Counted from the stretch's first letter, positions 1 to 8,706 are shown. The stretch is 64,000 nucleotides of DNA from an uncultured Pelagibacteraceae bacterium (GCA_902578775.1 CACHEF010000001.1:124001-188000), one strand, 5' to 3'. The notes: generated by a model not told the origin, from the sequence alone. Made by a program: numbers and translations.

Positions 1-249
1 TGTTACTATTTGGGTAAAACCACTTGTTTTTCCTTTATGCCAAATAGTATTTCTTGATCTGCTAAAATAATGAGCCTCTTTTGTTTCAATCGTCTTTTTT
101 AAGGCCTCAACATTCATATAGCCATGCATCAGAATATCTTTTGTTTTTGAACACATTGTAATAACTGGAATTAGACCATCATTATCAAATTTGGGTGATA
201 GAAGTTTTCCTTCCTCAATTTCAAGGACATTATCTCTTTTTTTGAACAT
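1..249 (-). CDS. hisI: Phosphoribosyl-AMP cyclohydrolase, partial (C-terminus beyond the left edge)
   Basis: The reading frame is open from the ATG at 249 to the window edge, giving the first 83 residues. It carries the HisI signature in order: DNDGLIPVI near residues 22-30, MHGYMN at 41-46 and SRSRNTIWHKG at 63-73. HisI opens the purine ring of phosphoribosyl-AMP, the third step of histidine synthesis, in the cytoplasm. The Zn-binding Cys motifs near the family's C-terminus lie outside the window. The gene is divergent from folE, with 77 bases between the starts. The family call is secure; only the downstream end is unknown. Confidence 0.9.
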   Translation of the reverse strand, partial: MFKKRDNVLEIEEGKLLSPKFDNDGLIPVITMCSKTKDILMHGYMNVEALKKTIETKEAHYFSRSRNTIWHKGKTSGFTQIVT

Positions 250-277
250 AATAAGTGATTATGTAGCACATATAGGT

Positions 278-300
278 ATATTTTAAATATTTTAAAATAT
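278..300. repeat. AT-only inverted repeat between hisI and folE
   Basis: The arms ATATTTTAAA (278-287) and TTTAAAATAT (291-300) are perfectly complementary around a 3-nt centre. The repeat lies in the divergent spacer, 27 bases before the folE ATG. It could be an operator or part of overlapping promoters. It is pure A/T in an AT-rich genome, so chance is a real alternative. Confidence 0.3.
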
Positions 301-326
301 GTAAATTATAGGTATAAAGCTCCACA

Positions 327-941
327 ATGAAACTAGTAAAAGACACAAATACTGATGAAGTAACTAAAAAGATTTCTGATCAGGATGCTGAGGATGCATT
401 CAGAACGATCTTAGCCTGGATGGGTGAAGATCCAAGCAGAGAAGGGCTTTTAGAAACTCCAAAAAGAGTGGTGAAAGCATTTAAAGAATATTTTAAGGGT
501 TATAAAGAAGATCCAAATCTAGTTCTTGATAAAACTTTCGGGGATGTAGAAGGATATGACGATATGGTTGTGCAAAAAAATATTTCTGTACAAAGTCATT
601 GTGAACATCATATGGCACCCATCATTGGAAAAGCCCATGTTGCTTATATCCCTAAGGAAAGAGTGGTAGGATTGAGTAAATTAGCTAGAGTTGTAGAAGT
701 GTTTTCAAAAAGATTACAAACACAAGAAAGACTAACTATGCAAATTGCGAATACCCTAATGGAGTCATTAGATGCTAAAGGTGTGGCTGTTACAATAGAC
801 TCGACCCATCAATGTATGACTATGAGAGGTATTAAAAAAGAGCAAGCATCAACAGTGACTAATTATTACTTAGGTCAATTTAAAGAAGATTTAAGTTATC
901 AAAATAGATATTTAAGATTTATCAGCATAGCAAAAGAATAA
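327..941 (+). CDS. folE: GTP cyclohydrolase I
   Basis: The 204-aa protein is a normal-length type IA GTP cyclohydrolase, which converts GTP to 7,8-dihydroneopterin triphosphate for folate or queuosine synthesis. The zinc ligands are visible as Cys92 and His95 in HCEHH and Cys163 in QCMTMRG. The N-terminal EDPSREGLLETPKRV block (34-48) and the QTQERLT segment (131-137) are also family hallmarks. An in-frame GTG gene starts one base after the stop, so the two are probably co-transcribed. The pabB-pabA-pabC folate branch is encoded at 48.5-50.9 kb of the same window. Confidence 0.96.
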   Translation: MKLVKDTNTDEVTKKISDQDAEDAFRTILAWMGEDPSREGLLETPKRVVKAFKEYFKGYKEDPNLVLDKTFGDVEGYDDMVVQKNISVQSHCEHHMAPIIGKAHVAYIPKERVVGLSKLARVVEVFSKRLQTQERLTMQIANTLMESLDAKGVAVTIDSTHQCMTMRGIKKEQASTVTNYYLGQFKEDLSYQNRYLRFISIAKE

Positions 942-942
942 A

Positions 943-1944
943 GTGTCAGATCAATTTAAAGCTTTAGTTTTAGATCAAAAAGGTGAAGAATTTACAAGAG
1001 AGATAAAAACTCTAGACCAAAGTTTTTTAAAGCATGGTGATGTTACAATTAAAGTAGATTATTCAGATCTTAATTTTAAAGATGGAATGATTTTAAAAAA
1101 TGGTGGAAGATTAGTTAAAGAGTTTCCCCACATTCCAGGCATCGATTTTTCAGGAAAAGTAATTGAAAGTAAAAATTCCAAATTTAAGGAAAATGATGAA
1201 GTAATTTTAACTGGCTTTAGGGTAGGAGAAATTTTTTATGGAGGATATTCTCAAATTGCTAAAGTAAACGGAGATTTTTTAGTTAAGAAACCAAAAAACT
1301 TAACAACTAAACAAGCAATGATACTTGGAACTGCAGGCTTTACTTCTTTGATGAGTGCGTTTGCAATAAAAGCAAGAGAAGAGATATTATTAGGTGAAAA
1401 AGTAAATAATGTTTTAGTTACAGGTGCTACAGGTGGTGTAGGTAGCGTTGCAGTCATTGCATTAAATAAAATGGGATATAATGTTACTGCAGTTACTGGA
1501 AAAGACTCAAAAGCTGATTATTTAAAATCTTTAGGCGCTAAAACTGTTGTAAATAGAGCTGAATTTGACAAAGATCCTAGACTTATTGACAAAGGTTTAT
1601 GGGATGGAGTTGTGGATACAGTGGGCGGAAAGATATTAGCCAATGCAATTGTCCAGACAAATCCAAATGGAATCATTGCTGTATGTGGAAACGCAAACAC
1701 AAATGAGCTTAATACAAGTGTGATACCTTTCATGCTTAGAGGTATTAAACTTTGGGGAATGGACTCAGCAAACTGTAGTATTAAAAGAAGAGAATTTATT
1801 TGGAGTGAAGCTGCAAATTTAATTGATTTTGATTTATTAGAAAAATCTATTCAAACCGTAAGCTTAGAAGAGTTAATTGAGACTTATCCTAAAATACTAA
1901 AAGGTGAAATTTCTGGAAGAGTTTTAGTTGATTTAAATAAATAA
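943..1944 (+). CDS. AcuI/YhdH-type NADPH-dependent acrylyl-CoA reductase family protein
   Basis: This 333-aa zinc-independent medium-chain reductase has an N-terminal GroES-like part and a Rossmann fold with the VTGATGGVGSVA loop at residues 159-170. The closest family I recognise is YhdH/AcuI, whose AcuI members reduce acryloyl-CoA to propionyl-CoA in DMSP and 3-hydroxypropionate metabolism. The start is a GTG one base after the folE stop. Its own stop overlaps the LysR ATG by one base (TAATG), so the three genes look like one unit. An acryloyl-CoA role would fit a marine DMSP user, but the substrate is inferred. A general quinone-oxidoreductase-like activity cannot be excluded. Confidence 0.75.
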   Translation: MSDQFKALVLDQKGEEFTREIKTLDQSFLKHGDVTIKVDYSDLNFKDGMILKNGGRLVKEFPHIPGIDFSGKVIESKNSKFKENDEVILTGFRVGEIFYGGYSQIAKVNGDFLVKKPKNLTTKQAMILGTAGFTSLMSAFAIKAREEILLGEKVNNVLVTGATGGVGSVAVIALNKMGYNVTAVTGKDSKADYLKSLGAKTVVNRAEFDKDPRLIDKGLWDGVVDTVGGKILANAIVQTNPNGIIAVCGNANTNELNTSVIPFMLRGIKLWGMDSANCSIKRREFIWSEAANLIDFDLLEKSIQTVSLEELIETYPKILKGEISGRVLVDLNK

Positions 1945-2834
1945 TGGATTGGGATAAATTAAAAATTTTTCATGCTGTAGCAGAAGCTGGAAGTTTTACC
2001 AACGCAACAATAAACTTGAATCTTAGTCAATCTGCAATCAGCAGACAGATACAATCTTTAGAGCATGATTTAAAAGTCCAACTTTTTGAAAGACATGCAA
2101 GAGGTTTAACATTAACAGAAAATGGTGAGTATGTATTTAAAACAGCGCATGAGGTTATTAGCAAGTTAAAAGAAGTAGAAACCTCACTTGGTGATCAAAA
2201 AAATAAACCTACTGGAAAATTAACAATCACTACAGTTAGAAGCTTTGGTACACACTGGTTAACTCCAAGAATTGAGGAATTTATGAGGCTTAATCCAGGA
2301 ATAGAAATTGAACTTGTTTTTGATGATAAAGAGCTAGATTTAAGTACTAGACAAGCAGATATAGGTATTTTCATGAGAAGACCAAAACAATTAAATTACA
2401 TTCAAAAGAAACTTATTGATATCAAGTACTTTATCTATGGTTCAAGTAGATATTTAGAGAAAAATGGTATGCCAAAAACAGTTAATGACCTAAATAAACA
2501 TAAATTTATATCTTTTGGTAAAGGAGCACCCTCTCCTGTCTATAATCCTGATTGGGCACTGAAAATAGGTATGCATGATGGAAAAAAAAGAAAATCTATT
2601 ATGAAAGTTAATAGTGTTAGCGGTTTATTATATGGTGTAGAATCTGGCGTAGGTTTAGCTGCACTTCCAGAATATTTAGTCTCCAGTTCAAATAATATTA
2701 TAAAAGTACTTCCAAAAATAGAGGGACCAATAACAGAAGCTCATTTTGTATACCCTCAATCGCTAAAGAACACTGCAAGAGTTCAAGCATTTAGAAATTT
2801 TCTATTTAGTAAAATAGGCGACTGGAAAGCCTAA
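1944..2834 (+). CDS. LysR-family transcriptional regulator
   Basis: The 296-aa protein starts with a classic LysR winged helix-turn-helix (residues 1-60, WDKLKIFHAVAEAGSFTNA then LSQSAISRQI). The C-terminal half is a periplasmic-binding-like effector domain. The ATG overlaps the stop of the upstream reductase by one base. It may regulate that reductase or the divergent genes. No T-N11-A operator was identified with confidence. The effector is unknown. Confidence 0.88.
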   Translation: MDWDKLKIFHAVAEAGSFTNATINLNLSQSAISRQIQSLEHDLKVQLFERHARGLTLTENGEYVFKTAHEVISKLKEVETSLGDQKNKPTGKLTITTVRSFGTHWLTPRIEEFMRLNPGIEIELVFDDKELDLSTRQADIGIFMRRPKQLNYIQKKLIDIKYFIYGSSRYLEKNGMPKTVNDLNKHKFISFGKGAPSPVYNPDWALKIGMHDGKKRKSIMKVNSVSGLLYGVESGVGLAALPEYLVSSSNNIIKVLPKIEGPITEAHFVYPQSLKNTARVQAFRNFLFSKIGDWKA

Positions 2835-2873
2835 AAATTCAAAAAAAATCCCGATAAAGTGCGACATTGTTGC

Positions 2874-2910
2874 GATTGATAATCATTCTCATTGAGAATA
2901 GTAATCAATC
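2874..2910 (+). promoter_or_regulatory. Fur-like iron operator upstream of the ferric-iron importer
   Basis: A perfect 7-1-7 palindrome, ATTCTCA-T-TGAGAAT, occupies 2885-2899. The symmetry continues outward with GATTGAT (2874-2880) matching ATCAATC (2904-2910), and only three of the four intervening positions on each side fail to pair. The 7-1-7 geometry and the TGAGAAT/ATTCTCA half-sites resemble Fur boxes of Proteobacteria. The site lies 33 bases before the start of the iron-binding protein gene, so iron repression of the whole importer operon is the natural reading. Whether Fur or another family member binds is inferred. Confidence 0.7.
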
Positions 2911-2942
2911 TCAAATCAACATTAACTTTAAATAGGAATTTA

Positions 2943-3971
2943 ATGAAAAAAATATCAATATTTGCATTGGTTGTATCTTTTTTTGTGTCAGCTTTTGCTG
3001 TTGCAGATGAAGTAAACATATTTAATGCAAGACATTATAAAGCAGATTCTGAGCTTTACTCTAAGTTCACAAATATGACTGGAATTAAAGTGAATCTAAT
3101 TAATGGAAAATCAGGCGCTCTAGAAAAAAGAATAATTGAAGAGGGTGCTGATTCGTCTGCAGATCTTTACATCACTGCTGATGCTGGAAGATGTGGTGCT
3201 ATGGATAAAAAAGGTCATCTTCAAGGTGGTCTAACATCTAAAGTTATAAAAGAAGCTGTTCCAAAAAGTTTTAGAACAAATAAATGGGTTGGAATAGCAA
3301 AAAGAGCAAGAATAATTTATTATTCTCCTGAAAGAGTGTCAGGGGCTGAATTATCCGGAATGACTTATGAAGGTCTAGCCGATCCTAAATGGAAAGGAAG
3401 ATTAGTAATAAGAAAATCTAGCAACATATACAATAAGTCTCTTGTAGCATCGTTAATAGCTAACAATGGAAAAAAAGCTGCTGCAGCATGGGCAGAGGGT
3501 GTTGTTGCTAATATGGCTAGAACACCAAAAGGTAACGACAGAGCACAAATAATGGCAGTAGCAGCTGGTGAAGCTGACATTGCAGTAGCTAACACTTATT
3601 ATTTAGCTCTAATGTTATCTGGTAAAAAAGGTGCAGAGCAACAAGAAGCTGCAAAAAAAGTAAAAGCATTCTTCCCTAATCAAAACGATAGAGGAGCACA
3701 CATGAATGTTAGTTGTGCAGCTTTAGTTAAAGGAGCGCCTAACAAAGCCAATGCAATCAAACTTGTAGAGTTTTTATTAACTCCAGAATCTCAAGAGCAT
3801 TTTACAAATAATACTTTTGAGTTTCCAATGATTGATGGTGTTTCACCAAGCCCATTAGTAGTTAATAACTTAGGATTAGATTTCAAACAAGATATGAAAA
3901 CTAAGTTAGCTTCTTATGGAAAAAATCAAGCTGCTGCCGTGGAAGTTATGACAGCTGCAGGTTGGAAATAA
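2943..3971 (+). CDS. fbpA: Ferric-iron ABC transporter, periplasmic binding protein (FbpA/FutA type)
   Basis: The 342-aa protein begins with a signal peptide (MKKISIFALVVSFFVSAFAVA) likely cleaved after residue 21. The mature part matches Fe(III)-binding proteins: an early NIFNARHY segment and the adjacent tyrosines Tyr219-Tyr220 in NTYYLALM, which ligate iron in this family. An upstream in-frame start at 2892 is possible, but it would place the Fur-like palindrome inside the gene and lengthen the signal peptide. The ATG at 2943 is therefore preferred. The gene heads an operon with a small ORF, the permease and the ATPase. Confidence 0.92.
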   Translation: MKKISIFALVVSFFVSAFAVADEVNIFNARHYKADSELYSKFTNMTGIKVNLINGKSGALEKRIIEEGADSSADLYITADAGRCGAMDKKGHLQGGLTSKVIKEAVPKSFRTNKWVGIAKRARIIYYSPERVSGAELSGMTYEGLADPKWKGRLVIRKSSNIYNKSLVASLIANNGKKAAAAWAEGVVANMARTPKGNDRAQIMAVAAGEADIAVANTYYLALMLSGKKGAEQQEAAKKVKAFFPNQNDRGAHMNVSCAALVKGAPNKANAIKLVEFLLTPESQEHFTNNTFEFPMIDGVSPSPLVVNNLGLDFKQDMKTKLASYGKNQAAAVEVMTAAGWK

Positions 3972-3975
3972 ATAC

Positions 3976-4146
3976 ATGAAAAAAGACAAAAAATTTATAT
4001 CTGAAATTGATTTTAACAAATCTTCTAGTGCATGTTCCCCATGTTTTCAGGAGTGCAAAAAAATCAATGAAAGAATAAATAAAAGAAAAATATCTGAAAT
4101 TAAAGCTAAGCAGGTTCCGCATATCCTAAAAGTATTTAATTTTTGA
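3976..4146 (+). CDS. Small Cys-rich protein within the iron-uptake operon, unknown function
   Basis: A complete 56-aa ORF starts 4 bases after the fbpA stop and ends 54 bases before the likely permease start. It has three cysteines in ACSPCFQEC (Cys20, Cys23, Cys27) followed by a strongly basic helix-prone segment (KKINERINKRKISEIKAK). It has no signal peptide or membrane segment. The position and spacing argue that it is translated with the importer. The CxxCxxxC arrangement could bind iron, zinc or an Fe-S cluster, but that is inference. I do not recognise the family. Confidence 0.6.
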   Translation: MKKDKKFISEIDFNKSSSACSPCFQECKKINERINKRKISEIKAKQVPHILKVFNF

Positions 4147-4200
4147 TTTTCTTTAATTGTGGACACTTCACTTTTTTCATGTTTAAAGGCAGATTATAAT

Positions 4201-5820
4201 ATGAAAATTAATATCTGGCATCTTTCTTCTTTATTAATATCTTTTTTAGTTCTAATTCCAATTATAACTGTTTTTACAAGTTTTTTTGAAAATACTTCAA
4301 ATTATTATGAAGTTTTAAAAAATACTTTTTTGATGGAGTATATTTTTAATTCAATTGTTTTATTAATATCAGTATTGATTTTAACTTTTCTTATAGGAAC
4401 TGGTACAGCTTATTTAGTATCTTTTTATAAATTTCCAGGATGTAATTTTTTCAAGTGGGCATTAATATTATCTTTTGCAGTCCCACCTTATATTTATGCA
4501 TATTCTTTGACAGCTTTTTTTGAAAATTATGGAACTGCATTTACTATTTTAAAAAACTTACTTGGAGATGCGAATTATAATAAAAATATTCCTAAATTTG
4601 ATGGTATGATTGGAGCAATATTATCTGTTTCATTTTCTTTATATGCGTACGTATATATTTTAGCTAGAGCATCATTTCTTTATCAATCACAAAATCTCAT
4701 TGATTTAGGTAAAAATCTTGGTTTTTCGAAATTTAGTACTTTTTATAAAATAATATTACCAGCTGCCAGACCTGCCATTATAGCGGGGTTATCTCTTGTA
4801 GCCATGGAAACTTTGGCAGAATTTGGTGCTGTTGATTTTTTCTCTATAAATACTTTAACCACTGGAATTTACAATTCGTGGATACATTTTGATGATTTAG
4901 CATTTGCAAATCGTATATCTTTCTTTTTATTATTATTTATATTTTCTCTGTTTATTTTAGAAAATTTATCTAGAAGGAAAGCTAAATACCATCTCAATTC
5001 CAGGGGTGGATTTAAAAACAAGGTACAAAATAAACTTTTTGGCAGAAAAGCGTTTTTAGCCTCAATGTTTTGTTTTTTAATTTTTTTTATAAGTTTTTTA
5101 TTTCCTTTAGGCCAAATGTTATACTGGACGATAAAATTTCCTCAAAACCTATTTGACTTAAAAATAATTGAACTTATGTTAAATACTTCTTATTTGGTTA
5201 TATTGTCCAGTTTAATTCTGATTATTTTTTCACTGATATCAAACTATGGAAATAGAGTTTCAAGGAATAAAATTTTAAATTTTTTATCCACCTTATCTAT
5301 CTCTGGCTATGCTATACCAGGAGTAATTTTAGCAATTGCCTTTATTACTTTCATAGCATGGTTTGATAATAATATTATTAAATTTTTGGAATTTAATTCT
5401 ATTAAAAAAGTATTTATTGGTTCTATTTTAGGATTAGTTATAGTTTATTTTGTGAGATTTTATTCTTTAGCTTTCAATGGAATTAAATCTGGGTATGAAA
5501 AAATTAATATATCTGTTGATGAAAGTGCTTATTTACTAGGTTATTCAAAAAGAAAAACATTTATGAATATTCATGTTCCTTTTTTAAGAAATTCTCTCGT
5601 TTTCATTATAATTTTGATTTCATTAGAAATCTTAAGAGAATTACCAATTACATTAATTTTAAGACCTTTTAATTTTGAAACTTTCGCTACTACAGCTTAT
5701 ATTTCAGCTTCAGAAGATTTATTAGAGGCTGCTGCAGTTCCTTCATTATTTTTAATTTTAATTGCTAGTTTCTTAATTATAGTTACATCTAAATATATTT
5801 TAAAAGAGTCATATGAATAA
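4201..5820 (+). CDS. fbpB: Ferric-iron ABC transporter, fused permease (FbpB type)
   Basis: The protein is about 539 aa with two homologous permease halves, as in FbpB/SfuB. Each half carries many hydrophobic helices and an EAA-like loop (around LIDLGKNLGFSKFSTFYKIILP and DESAYLLGYSKRKTFMNIHVP). It forms the inner-membrane channel for Fe(III) delivered by FbpA. A GTG at 4159 would add 14 residues that do not look like this family. The ATG at 4201 gives MKINIWHLSSLL and is preferred. The 3' end overlaps the ATPase gene by 8 bases. Confidence 0.88.
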   Translation: MKINIWHLSSLLISFLVLIPIITVFTSFFENTSNYYEVLKNTFLMEYIFNSIVLLISVLILTFLIGTGTAYLVSFYKFPGCNFFKWALILSFAVPPYIYAYSLTAFFENYGTAFTILKNLLGDANYNKNIPKFDGMIGAILSVSFSLYAYVYILARASFLYQSQNLIDLGKNLGFSKFSTFYKIILPAARPAIIAGLSLVAMETLAEFGAVDFFSINTLTTGIYNSWIHFDDLAFANRISFFLLLFIFSLFILENLSRRKAKYHLNSRGGFKNKVQNKLFGRKAFLASMFCFLIFFISFLFPLGQMLYWTIKFPQNLFDLKIIELMLNTSYLVILSSLILIIFSLISNYGNRVSRNKILNFLSTLSISGYAIPGVILAIAFITFIAWFDNNIIKFLEFNSIKKVFIGSILGLVIVYFVRFYSLAFNGIKSGYEKINISVDESAYLLGYSKRKTFMNIHVPFLRNSLVFIIILISLEILRELPITLILRPFNFETFATTAYISASEDLLEAAAVPSLFLILIASFLIIVTSKYILKESYE

Positions 5821-6874
5821 TAATTTTTTAGAAATTAAAAATGTTGATTTTAAAATAGGGAATAAAACTAAAGTTAAAAATGTTACATTTTCTATAGAAA
5901 ACGAGGGAGATATAATATGTCTTTTAGGACCCTCGGGTATAGGAAAAACCACAATATTGAGAACTATTGCTGGATTAGAAAATATTGATAAGGGCTCTAT
6001 AATTTTAAAAGGTAAAACATTATCTTCAGAAAAAATAAGGATTGAACCAGAGAATAGAAATATCTCCCTTTCATTTCAAGAAAACTCTTTATTTCCACAC
6101 TATTCAATAAAAAAAAATATATTATTAGGTGCTGACAGAAATAAAGCAATAAAAAAACAAAAAATTACTTTTGATGATTTGGTAGACTTTTTAAATATTT
6201 CTGAAATATTAAATAAGTATCCACATGAAGTCAGTGCAGGGGAAGCTCAAAGAGCATCTCTTGCTAGATCTCTTATTACACAACCAGATTTATTATTGCT
6301 AGATGAACCTTTGTCAAATGTAGATCAAAGTTTTAAGGAAGAGATACAAGAAAAATTAAAAAAATTATTAAAAGATCTAAAGATTACTACAATAATAGTA
6401 ACACATGATTCTTATGAAGCTTTTTATTTAGGATCTAAGTGTGGCATAATATTAGATCAAGAACTCAAGCAATTTGATGATCCATATAATGTTTATCATT
6501 TACCAAACTCAATTGAAGTAGTTAATTTCTTAAATAGAGGAACACTTATACCAGCAGAGGTAACAAGCCCCAAAAGCTTGGAAAATAAGGATCTTGGAAC
6601 AATTACAGGTAATTTTGTTAAATCTTTTCCTATAGGTTCAAAAGTAAAGCTTTTGGTACAACCAGAGGACCTTCATCATGATGATAAAAGTAATTTAAAA
6701 TTTCACATAATTGATAGAAAATTTAGAGGCACTAATTTTATTTACACTCTTAAAACCCCTAGTGACACAATAATACCAGTTCTTGTTCACTCACATCATA
6801 TTCATCAGCATGAAGTTGATGAAAAATTTGGTATTAAAAGACCAATTCATATTGATCATATTGTTTGCTTTTAA
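5813..6874 (+). CDS. fbpC: Ferric-iron ABC transporter, ATP-binding protein (FbpC type)
   Basis: The 353-aa ATPase has Walker A GPSGIGKTT at residues 39-47, a Q-loop glutamine near 89, the signature SAGEAQ at 141-146 and Walker B LLLLDEP at 160-166. The C-terminal 110 residues form a TOBE-like regulatory domain. The signature deviates from the usual LSGGQ, but SxGExQ variants are common in Fbp-type ATPases. The 8-base overlap with the permease indicates coupled translation. Together with FbpA and FbpB it completes an Fe(III) importer. Confidence 0.9.
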   Translation: MNNNFLEIKNVDFKIGNKTKVKNVTFSIENEGDIICLLGPSGIGKTTILRTIAGLENIDKGSIILKGKTLSSEKIRIEPENRNISLSFQENSLFPHYSIKKNILLGADRNKAIKKQKITFDDLVDFLNISEILNKYPHEVSAGEAQRASLARSLITQPDLLLLDEPLSNVDQSFKEEIQEKLKKLLKDLKITTIIVTHDSYEAFYLGSKCGIILDQELKQFDDPYNVYHLPNSIEVVNFLNRGTLIPAEVTSPKSLENKDLGTITGNFVKSFPIGSKVKLLVQPEDLHHDDKSNLKFHIIDRKFRGTNFIYTLKTPSDTIIPVLVHSHHIHQHEVDEKFGIKRPIHIDHIVCF

Positions 6875-6891
6875 TACAAGTTTTTTTAAAT

Positions 6892-7581
6892 ATGAAAAGT
6901 AATTTAAAAGTTTTTTTTAAAGGCGTTTTAGATGTAAGCCCATTAATGATACCTGTAGTTCCATTTGGTTTAATATTTGGTGTACTTGCAATTGATATTG
7001 GTTTTACACCTTTAGAGACAATAGGAATGTCACTTATAATTTTTGGTGGTGCTTCACAAATAGTCTTATTACAGTTATTTTCAGGTGGCGCCTCATCTTT
7101 AGTAATTATTAGTTCTGTTGGTGCTGTAAATTCAAGACATTTACTTTATGGAGCAGTTGTATCTGAACATCTATCAGATCTAAAATTAATTTGGAAAATT
7201 ATAATTTCATATTTTTTGATTGATCAAGCGTTTGCAAGATCAAATGAGTATCTGAAAAAGAATAAAGAAAAAAATAAATATTTTCATTTGATTGGGGGTG
7301 GGGCTACATGTTGGGTTGTTTGGCAAACCACAACTTTCTTAGGAATTATTTTAGGTGCTGCTATACCAGAAAAACTGGGCTTGAGTTTTGCTGTTCCTTT
7401 AACCTTTTTAGCATTACTAGTGGATGATTTTAGGAAATTGATAAACGTTATAGTAATATTAATTTCAGGTTTAGTAGCAACATTTGGATTTAATTTTATT
7501 CCTTATAAAGCTTATGTAATCGTTGCTGCACTTGTGGGATTGTTTGTTGCAATGACTTTAACAAAAATGATTAAAAAATGA
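6892..7581 (+). CDS. azlC: AzlC-family branched-chain amino acid exporter, large subunit
   Basis: The protein is about 229 aa and has several hydrophobic helices. The segment FGGASQIVLLQLFSGGAS and the following SSVGAVNSRHLLYGA are typical of AzlC, the large subunit of a two-component branched-chain amino acid exporter. A TTG at 6865 would overlap the fbpC stop, but the ATG at 6892 starts with MKSNLKVFFKGV as expected. Its stop overlaps the azlD start (ATGA), so the subunits are translationally coupled. It may be read through from the iron operon, with no evident functional link. Confidence 0.85.
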   Translation: MKSNLKVFFKGVLDVSPLMIPVVPFGLIFGVLAIDIGFTPLETIGMSLIIFGGASQIVLLQLFSGGASSLVIISSVGAVNSRHLLYGAVVSEHLSDLKLIWKIIISYFLIDQAFARSNEYLKKNKEKNKYFHLIGGGATCWVVWQTTTFLGIILGAAIPEKLGLSFAVPLTFLALLVDDFRKLINVIVILISGLVATFGFNFIPYKAYVIVAALVGLFVAMTLTKMIKK

Positions 7582-7889
7582 GTAATTGGATATTAATAAT
7601 TTATTGTGGATTGATAACTTTTTTAACAAGATTTTCAATGATAGCATTATTAAAAAAAGAGATGTTTAACGACAGAATCAGAGAAATTTTATCTTTTGTA
7701 CCATCGGCTATTTTTCCAGCAATCATCTTTCCAGCAATTTTTTTAGACAGTTCAGGATTAGTACAAATTGAAAATAATCCTAAAATTTTAGCATCTATGA
7801 TTGCCATAATTATAGGTGTGTTAAGTAAGAATATTATAGCGACAATAGTTACAGGTTTAGCAGTATATTGGTTTTTAATTTTCATTTAA
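7578..7889 (+). CDS. azlD: AzlD-family branched-chain amino acid exporter, small subunit
   Basis: The 103-aa membrane protein begins in the ATGA overlap with azlC. It shows the AzlD pattern: an N-terminal GLITFLTRFSMIALL helix and the SFVPSAIFPAIIFPAIF segment, with four hydrophobic stretches. AzlC and AzlD act together in the inner membrane to export branched-chain amino acids or their analogues. The next gene is convergent, so the unit ends here. Confidence 0.85.
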   Translation: MSNWILIIYCGLITFLTRFSMIALLKKEMFNDRIREILSFVPSAIFPAIIFPAIFLDSSGLVQIENNPKILASMIAIIIGVLSKNIIATIVTGLAVYWFLIFI

Positions 7890-7923
7890 TTTCCAGTTGT
7901 AGACTGGAGTTATTACCAATTTT

Positions 7924-8349
7924 CTATTTAAGTTGACCTAAAAGTTTTCGAAGTTTCTTTTTTGATTTTGCTACCACTTTGACTGTTGCTACCTTTTCTT
8001 TATTAGAAGTATCTCCATCCACAACTACTAAGGCTATCATGCCCATACCTTTGTGGGGAGTGCATTGATAAAGATATATACCAGGTAAATCAAATTTATA
8101 TGAGTACTCTTTGTTCATTTTAGATCTTTTTGGAATTTCCCACCCTTCTGGGCCTGTTAAGAATTCTACATTATGACCTTTAGTTGTTGGAGTCCAAGTA
8201 ATAGTATCACCAACATTAATTCTTGAAATATTCTCTGAATAAACCATGATTTGTCCATCAGACCTTTTGTTTAACATTTCAACAGTAATATCTGCTGCAA
8301 AAGAAACTGTGTAAAAAGATATAAATAAAAATGATAAAAAAAATTTCAT
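7924..8349 (-). CDS. Pseudoazurin-type blue copper protein
   Basis: The 141-aa protein has a signal peptide (about residues 1-18) and a cupredoxin domain. The four copper ligands are visible: His59 in KGHNVEF and Cys96, His99 and Met104 in QCTPHKGMGM, spaced as in pseudoazurin. It is a soluble periplasmic one-electron carrier. The lysine-rich C-terminal tail (about residues 118-141) is unusual. The gene starts directly at the stop of the cytochrome gene (8349/8350), and the pair lies downstream of the sulfite dehydrogenase. It is therefore a plausible acceptor for electrons from sulfite. Confidence 0.9.
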   Translation of the reverse strand: MKFFLSFLFISFYTVSFAADITVEMLNKRSDGQIMVYSENISRINVGDTITWTPTTKGHNVEFLTGPEGWEIPKRSKMNKEYSYKFDLPGIYLYQCTPHKGMGMIALVVVDGDTSNKEKVATVKVVAKSKKKLRKLLGQLK

Positions 8350-8679
8350 TTATTTGCCTGCTGAATTAGCAACATAAAAAGAAACAATTTCAATCTGTTC
8401 TTTTGTCAAAATTTCATCTTCACCAAAAGCTGGCATGACACCAAGACCGTGAGTGACAATATCCATCACAGAGTCATAATTTAAACCTTCAACAGTATCT
8501 AAATTTGGACCAACATTTCCCTCTGAGCCGGCTGCTTTTAAAACGTGACATGCAGCACATGCAGCAGTTTCATTGAAAATTTCCAGACCCTTAATCATTT
8601 TAGCATCATCAGCTAAAGATGTCTGAATATTTAATAATAAAGGAGTAACAAAAATTAATAAAAATTTTTTAATTTTCAT
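8350..8679 (-). CDS. Small c-type cytochrome, likely electron partner of the sulfite dehydrogenase
   Basis: The 109-aa protein has a signal peptide of about 23 residues, one haem-binding CAACH at 41-45 and a probable axial Met82 in GVMPAFG. This is the layout of small class I cytochromes c such as SorB. It lies 27 bases downstream of the sulfite dehydrogenase and directly abuts the pseudoazurin gene. That suggests a periplasmic relay from molybdenum enzyme to haem to copper protein. The SorB role is inferred from position and size. Confidence 0.85.
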   Translation of the reverse strand: MKIKKFLLIFVTPLLLNIQTSLADDAKMIKGLEIFNETAACAACHVLKAAGSEGNVGPNLDTVEGLNYDSVMDIVTHGLGVMPAFGEDEILTKEQIEIVSFYVANSAGK

Positions 8680-8706
8680 TAATTTATTTTATGCCTTTTA
8701 AAGCTT

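Noticed and set aside
1251..1733. Two minus-strand frames in the AcuI-like gene
   Set aside because: They are shadows of a gene with a clear NAD(P)-binding fold and have no independent support.
2831..3019. 62-aa minus-strand frame over the Fur-like palindrome and fbpA start
   Set aside because: It runs across a regulatory region and the signal-peptide codons of fbpA, with no start signal.
3365..3595. 76-aa Ala-rich minus-strand frame inside the iron-binding protein gene
   Set aside because: It mirrors an Ala/Gly-rich stretch of fbpA on the other strand. It has no start signal or family.
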